Shown here in pieces: positions 58,663 through 64,000 of a DNA stretch of 64,000 bases (positions within the stretch are counted from its first letter, which is position 1; the number at the start of each line of letters is the position of its first letter). The translations under genes were made by a program, and so were the position numbers. Source of the DNA: Stictocephala bisonia (taxonomy: Eukaryota > Arthropoda > Insecta > Hemiptera > Membracidae); contig JAQJVL010000004.1 in assembly GCA_035578905.1 (NCBI GenBank), forward strand, positions 837,082 to 901,081, read 5' to 3'. The notes below the pieces were generated by a model. The model saw only the letters and a list, made by a program, of their open reading frames with translations. It was not told where the DNA came from and did not search any database.

Positions 58663-59249
58663 TCTTAGGAAATATTTATTTTCAAACAATATTAAGTGAA
58701 CAAGATTAGTAGAAGAGGAAATGGATATGGATTAGTACACAGTTGATGTGTATACTTGATTTACCTTCTTGAAGAGTTGGCTTTGTTCATATCCCTGTTG
58801 TACATTGTGTTGGCTTGTTCAAACCCGTCAGTATTTTGAGCAAGAAGTTTGGGAAACACTATGTGCCTCTCATACCTTAAAAAATATATTGTAATTTAGT
58901 TCATGACTTATAATTTGTTTGAGATTGCTATTTTTTATTTGATATTTAACTCAAATATAGCTGTGGAATTAAAAAAAAATAAATAAATAAAGTGTAGGGA
59001 AACTTTGCAAAAGTAAGGTATTCTCTCATGTCTTTTAAAAATGCTAAATTTGTTTAATTACTAAAAATGAAATAGTTTAGTTGAACAGTTACCATTTTGA
59101 ACTATTAAACACAAACCTATCTAATTAATGTCATTATAATTACTTTAGAAGGTAAATGTATATGTGTTAGCAAGATTAGATTTAATTTATATACATATTT
59201 AATAATTAAATACATTTAATATATATACATTGAATATTATATTATATTA
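58663..59249. other. AT-rich non-coding stretch
   Basis: Nothing was recognised. Confidence 0.35.
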
Positions 59250-59540
59250 TGTTTAATGTATAGTCCTGGGAGACCGAGCTTCCCTCAGTTGAATTTTGCA
59301 ATATGTATAGCATCCATATCTCCCAGATGATCCTGAGGATCGTTTGTTGTTGCTCTACCTTGTAGATTATTAATAAAATTTCGTTTTGGAAGTCTTCCGC
59401 GTTTGCCTTTAGCCCCTTTATAGTACTCGGCCTGACCATCAGAAAATGTTCAATAGTTGAAGTGCTATATTTTCTGATATAGAGTGATTCCATAGAGATG
59501 CGGATTGTGGCATTCAATTCACTTCACTATAACCTTTAAA
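59250..59540 (-). repeat. Dispersed repeat fragment of unknown class
   Basis: A more GC-rich segment with an open - strand frame (59242-59517, 91 codons). Its end near 59473-59520 resembles 370-415. The frame has 'STIEHFLMV' and 'NEILLIIYKVEQQQTILRI' but no recognisable domain. It is probably a transposon remnant. Confidence 0.4.
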
Positions 59541-60364
59541 GTGATATATCACAAGGTATAAGCTTTCATAAAGAATATTGACGATACCCTAAACAGGATC
59601 TCCCCCGTTAGTTTGAAATCATGAAACATTGTTCCAAAAAATAGGTGCCCAATAGCTATGGAGATTGTAAAAGTTTAGAATTTCCATTTTGATTAATAAA
59701 GAAAATGTTTGAGTGTTTCCAGACATAATAATCACCCTGTACATTAAATGTATATAAATAAACGTTAGCAAGTTTAACCACTTGGAATGCAAATTTTAAT
59801 TTATATTGCAAATGACTCTTCAGAAATATGTTTTTACTAAAACAAATATCGTAAAGACAGATTATCAACAAAAACATTTTTTAAATGAGGACTAATCCAA
59901 GATCTGTTTTGCCTACTTGAACAAGAGATGTGGAATACAATGTATATAACGTAAATCTTAGTTCAATTTGAGACGTTTATTTCTTAATAATGTAGCTTAC
60001 CTATTATAAACTATAAAAGTAGCATTATAATAATTTACTGGTCCATTTTCAGACTGGTAAATATCACGTTAGCTGAGAGAATTCACAAAAATATATAGTT
60101 CTTTTAATGTTTACAATCAGTTTGTTTTTTATTTTTTGTTTGCTAACATATCTGTCAATATCAGGACTATACTGGCTTATGAATAAATATACCTGTATAC
60201 ATCATCATAGGTATTTCCATATACAAAAACCCCAAGCAAACTGGAGTGGGAATGTATGTCCATGACAAAATCTAATTCCAGGTTCTGAAACATAAAATGA
60301 ATGTATTGTTTTTACAATGAGAATACAGATCTAACTTGAGTATATACAACATTTATAAAGAAAA
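59541..60364. other. AT-rich non-coding stretch
   Basis: Nothing was supported. Confidence 0.35.
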
Positions 60365-61242
60365 CCTAATTCAGTAGAGTTCAATACGATCTTGAATTAC
60401 CTCCCCATTACAGAAGATCTCCCACGTCAGAATAACGAACACATCATGCGTACAACTGCTTTGTCACTGGTCTATTCAGCTGCTGAACACAGAGCTCCCG
60501 TATGGCTAAGTAGTACACACACACAAGTGATTGATGTCCAACTTTAAAGTTGCCATGAGAGTTATTAGTAGCACTCTCATGGCAACTTACTTCCTTGCCA
60601 TGATGTGCAATATACAGTACCTCCTCCATAGATAAGACTACTTAAATAATTCAATAAGATCTTGAATGCCCTGCGCCTCCCCATTACACAGGATCTCCCA
60701 CGTCAGAAAGATCATTTAAAATCTAAAAACCCACCTCTACGTACTGCTTCCCAGTTGAGCAGATCAAATTTCTCTCCCAATTTGTTCAATCCAAGCCATA
60801 GTGTGGAACAGTTTTGATAGACGAAATAAGTTCCTTATTAACGATCCGCCAATATCTGTTGGTGGGATGAACATCCCTCATAGGGAATGGACACTGCAGA
60901 ATCGATTCAGAACTAGCTTGGGCAGATGTAACTAATGGAAGTATAAATGCGGATTGACACTAAATTAGTCATGTGATTGCAGGAAGCCTATCCGAACAAT
61001 GGATCACATAGTTACAGAGTGCGCCCTGCGCTCTTTTTAGGGGTGATTAGCCAGCATAAACAGAATCAGTGAGGCAGGTTTTAAATGTATTGATGAATTG
61101 GACTTAGCTTTGTTACAGGAGGTCACTTTATATTTTTATTCTTAATAATATATACAACAGGACTTTGGGATCTTGAACCAAATATATATCACAGCGTTTA
61201 TTAAACTAATAAATGGTAAATGACTACAAACCATAGAATATA
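60365..61242 (+). mobile_element. LINE family A, rearranged 3' fragment (copy 4)
   Basis: The + strand copy carries 'ctggtctattcagctgctga' (the SLVYSVAE region), the 'gtccaactt...catgagagttattag' block, 'acgtactgcttcccagttgagcag', the C-terminal end and a 3' UTR closing in 'atagaatatata'. The segment 60380-60430 is repeated at about 60643-60710, and a perfect hairpin is at 60547-60588. Broken by stops throughout. Confidence 0.75.
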
Positions 61243-61244
61243 TA

Positions 61245-63977
61245 CAGGGTTGGGCAAAAGTCTGGAATACATTTTTTAAATTTTAAAGCTACTGAAAAAA
61301 TATAATGAAACATTGTATTTATATACATATGTGCCTATACCAAACATTTAGACATATTTTATTAGTTTTTCCCAAAACCAGGGCATGGCCCATGAAGGAA
61401 GTCTTACAAATTTTAAATGTAACCTTACTTTGAGTTATATCTCATCTTAAAAGTCTTTATTTGTACAATACTAAAGTGCAAATCTGGGGTCAAAAGGATG
61501 ACCCAGTCAAAAAATATAACCTCTCAAATAATTTAATGCCATATAACTAAAACTCTTAGTTACATGCTATTTATCTACTCGTATTCATCGCTGTTTGAGG
61601 CCCCTATCGTTAAGTATGTTATTGATTGTATACAATAATAATGAAAGATTGCATTATAAAAATAACTATGTTATTTAACAAAAATAAAAAAACACTTTTG
61701 ACAATAGTTATACCCTAGAAATAGTTTAAGAAAATTATTATAATAATTTGTTACATATTTTTTATGAAAATGAATGTCTCATATTATGTCAGTTAATTTA
61801 TAGCTGTAAGCAGCAAAATACAATAACTATCTAGGTTTTAAGAATTATTAGTTATTTAACGTTAGATTATTTGAGAAACTGTATTTTCTTACTGGGTCAT
61901 CTTTTTCACCTCAGAGTTTTTTATTTATACCGTACAAACAAAACCATTAAGATGAGGTATAACTCAAGGTAGGCTTAAATTTAAATTTTTTAAGACGTCC
62001 TTCATGCGCCATCCCCTAGCTATGTGAAAAACATGTAAAATATGTCTAAATGTTAGTATAGGGACATATATATATCGTATGGTTTGTTGTCAGCTACCAT
62101 TTGTTAATTTCAAAAAGCTGCGATTTATAATTGGATAAAGATCCTAAAGTCATGATGGCATATTAATTGAATAAAAATGTAAAGTGATCTCCTGTCACAA
62201 AGCTAAGTCCAATCTATCGAGCCATTTAAGACCTGCTTCACTGATTCTGTTTATGCTGGCTAGTCACTTCGTAAAATAGAGCAGGAGGCACTCTGTAACT
62301 ATAGACTCCCTATAATCACATGACTGATCTAGTGTCAATCCCCATTTATAATTCCAGTAATTGCATCTGCCAACACCAGTTCAGAAATGATTCAAGAGTG
62401 GCCACACCTTACAAGGGAGGTTCATCCTACCTACAGGTATTGATGGATCGTTAATAAGGAACTTATTTTGTCGATCAAAACTATTCCACACTACGGCTCA
62501 GCTAGTATTGGGCGAGAAATTTGATCTGCTCAACTGGAAAGCAGTGAATATAGATGGGTTTTTAGATTTTAAGCGACCTTTCTGACGTGGGAGATCCTGT
62601 GTAATGGGGAGGTGCAGGGCATTCAAGATCTTATTCAATTATTTTAATGCCATCTAACGTCTTATCCCTGGAGAAGCTATATTGCACAGCACCGGGAACC
62701 AAGGAAGTGGAGTTGAGATGTGAGTGCCACTAATAGCTCTCATGACCCTATTAAGTTGGACATCGATCGCTTTATTGTGAACACTATTTAGCCATACAGG
62801 ATCATTATATTCAGCAACTGAATAGACCAGTGACAAAGCAGTAATACGCAGGACGTCTGTGTTGGCTCCCTAGGTTGTTCTAGTAATATGATGTAATACA
62901 TTTGCCCTGGTTTTGATTTTAGCTGCTATTTTTTGAAGATGGCTTTTAAAGGTCAGTGATCGATCTGACGTTACTCCCAGGTGCTGTGGATGATCATTAT
63001 GATTGAGTTTTACACCATTCAGGAAGATGTTCAGTTTTCGATTAGCCAGTCTGTTACTTAAGAGGAAGCAGGCTACTTCGGTCCTTGATGGATTAGGATT
63101 TAACTTCCAGATTCTAAAATATTCTCCGAGAGCTGCAAGGTCACTTGTGAGTGCTTCTTCATTAGTTGTGAAGTTCTTATGTTGGTAGGCTAAAGCAATA
63201 TCATCTGCATATATACATTTACTAGACTTTGTGATTTGGATGTCAGCGGTGTACACGTTGAATAAAATTGAAGCTAGTACAGACACCTGTGGCAGACCAT
63301 CCTTAAGCTGTCTAAAAGAGCTTTCTTCATGACCGAAATAAACTTTTATTAGCCTGACACTAAGCATTAACTCCAAAAGTCGCAGGAAGGAACAGGGAAG
63401 GAGACTGTAGAACCTTAACAAGAAACCTTTGCTCCATACCATATCATAAGCTGCTGTAAGGTCAATAAAAGCTGCAGATGTTTTCAACTTTTTTTTCAAA
63501 TCCATTCTCGATAAATTATATTAGAGCTAGGATCTAGTCGCTACAACTTCAGCCAGGGTGGAAACCAGCCTGCTCAACTGGAACATTAGAATCAAGAATG
63601 GGTGATATTCTGTTGTATAATAGCCTTTCTAGCAACTTATAACAAACACTAAGAAGAGAAATTGGGCGATAACTTTCCACTCGTTCAGGATCTTTGCCAG
63701 GCTTCAGAACAGCTACTACTTTAGGTCACTGGAATGCTTTTGTCAAATTGTCTGTAGCTAATATCTTATTATAGACTGTTTGAAGCCATCGTTTCACTTT
63801 GCTACCAGCATGCAACAGAAATTCCTAAAAGATACCGTCAAGACCGGCTGCTTTCCCTGCTGGTATAGTGGAAATCACCCTGTCTAGCGGGACATGTACA
63901 TAACTACAAAGTTTCTTAAAATTTTTTTCAATAGTTTTAAAATTAATAAATATATTCCAGACTTTTGCACAACTCTA
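61245..63977. mobile_element. Foldback Tc1/mariner-type element, split by a LINE
   Basis: The left end starts TA-CAGGGTTGGGCAAAAGTC at 61243. Its arm (61245 to about 61565) reappears inverted as about 61840-62060 and, after the inserted LINE, at 63903-63977. Matching blocks include 'catttagacatatttta', 'gatgacccagt' and, at the far right, 'ttccagacttttgc'. The arms are thus over 300 bp, with a spacer of about 275 bp. No transposase was seen. The right half is interrupted by LINE family A at 62075-63888. Confidence 0.75.
62075..63888 (-). mobile_element. LINE family A (copy 5), reverse transcriptase
   Basis: On the - strand, reading from about 63888 downward, an N-terminal RT part ('GKDPERVESYRPISLLS', about 63640-63700) is followed, with stops, by an open frame 62870-63505 (211 codons). 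This frame carries motif A 'AAFIDLTAAYDMVW', a motif B region 'LKDGLPQVSVLA' (Gly of the usual PQG changed to Val), catalytic 'IYADDIALA', then 'YFRIWKLNPNPSRTEV' and 'HLGVTSDRSLTFKSHL'. After a frameshift, 'SLVYSVAEYNDPVWLNS' follows (62654-62836), and then the 3' UTR to 62075. The element is truncated at the 5' end (no endonuclease). It is flanked by 14-bp near-identical repeats: gggacatatatata (62061-62074) and gggacatgtacata (63889-63902), probable target-site duplications. Confidence 0.85.
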
Positions 63978-63978
63978 A

Positions 63979-64000
63979 ATACAGGGTGACAGTTAAGTCT
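63979..64000 (+). mobile_element. Possible DNA-transposon left end cut by window edge
   Basis: TACAGGGTGACAGTTAAG at 63979 has the same CAGGGTG-type start and TA flank as the element at 7752-8199. Only 22 bp are visible. Confidence 0.3.

Overview
The window is AT-rich, repeat-dense animal nuclear DNA, most likely from an insect with a large genome. The reasons are: large introns and intergenic space, splice-type signals, many degenerate metazoan transposons (Jockey-like LINEs, Penelope, Ty3/gypsy, mariner, hAT, piggyBac-like, pogo-like, Tc1/mariner and PIF-type MITEs), tRNA-derived SINEs, and short arrays of CCTAA/TTAGG, the arthropod telomere motif. Nothing bacterial, no operon, no CRISPR array, no rRNA and no functional tRNA was seen. 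The order of insect cannot be fixed from the sequence alone.

Region by region. 1-12 kb is a repeat field: a SINE body, a TTAA-flanked MITE, then five unrelated minisatellites (units of 36, 34, 54, about 96 and 26 bp) with a small non-coding exon (5694-5757), another SINE and a Tc1/mariner-type MITE between them. 13.45-17.4 kb holds the one confident gene, a 1288-residue protein with 12 C2H2 zinc fingers encoded in one long exon on the + strand. Five of its fingers share a distinctive Cys-Asn-Lys-Tyr-Phe core. 17.4-36 kb is mostly AT-rich non-coding DNA with scattered MITEs, a SINE, and LINE and Penelope fragments. Two exons on the - strand (46462-46694 and 36076-36405) have compatible phases and probably belong to one gene of unknown function with a basic, Ser/Pro-rich C-terminus. 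The roughly 10 kb between them carries a pogo-like element with a piggyBac-like element inside it and a hAT element with target-site duplications. 47-64 kb is dominated by LINEs, a Ty3/gypsy integrase fragment, a snap-back mariner, and a foldback transposon split by a LINE insertion.

I found no clear previously undescribed biochemical system. The most interesting items are the five-fold Cys-rich finger signature in the zinc-finger protein, the cluster of minisatellites just upstream of it, short inverted duplications at the 5' junctions of two separate LINE insertions, the nested transposon architecture, and a perfect 38-bp-stem hairpin at 43.0 kb.
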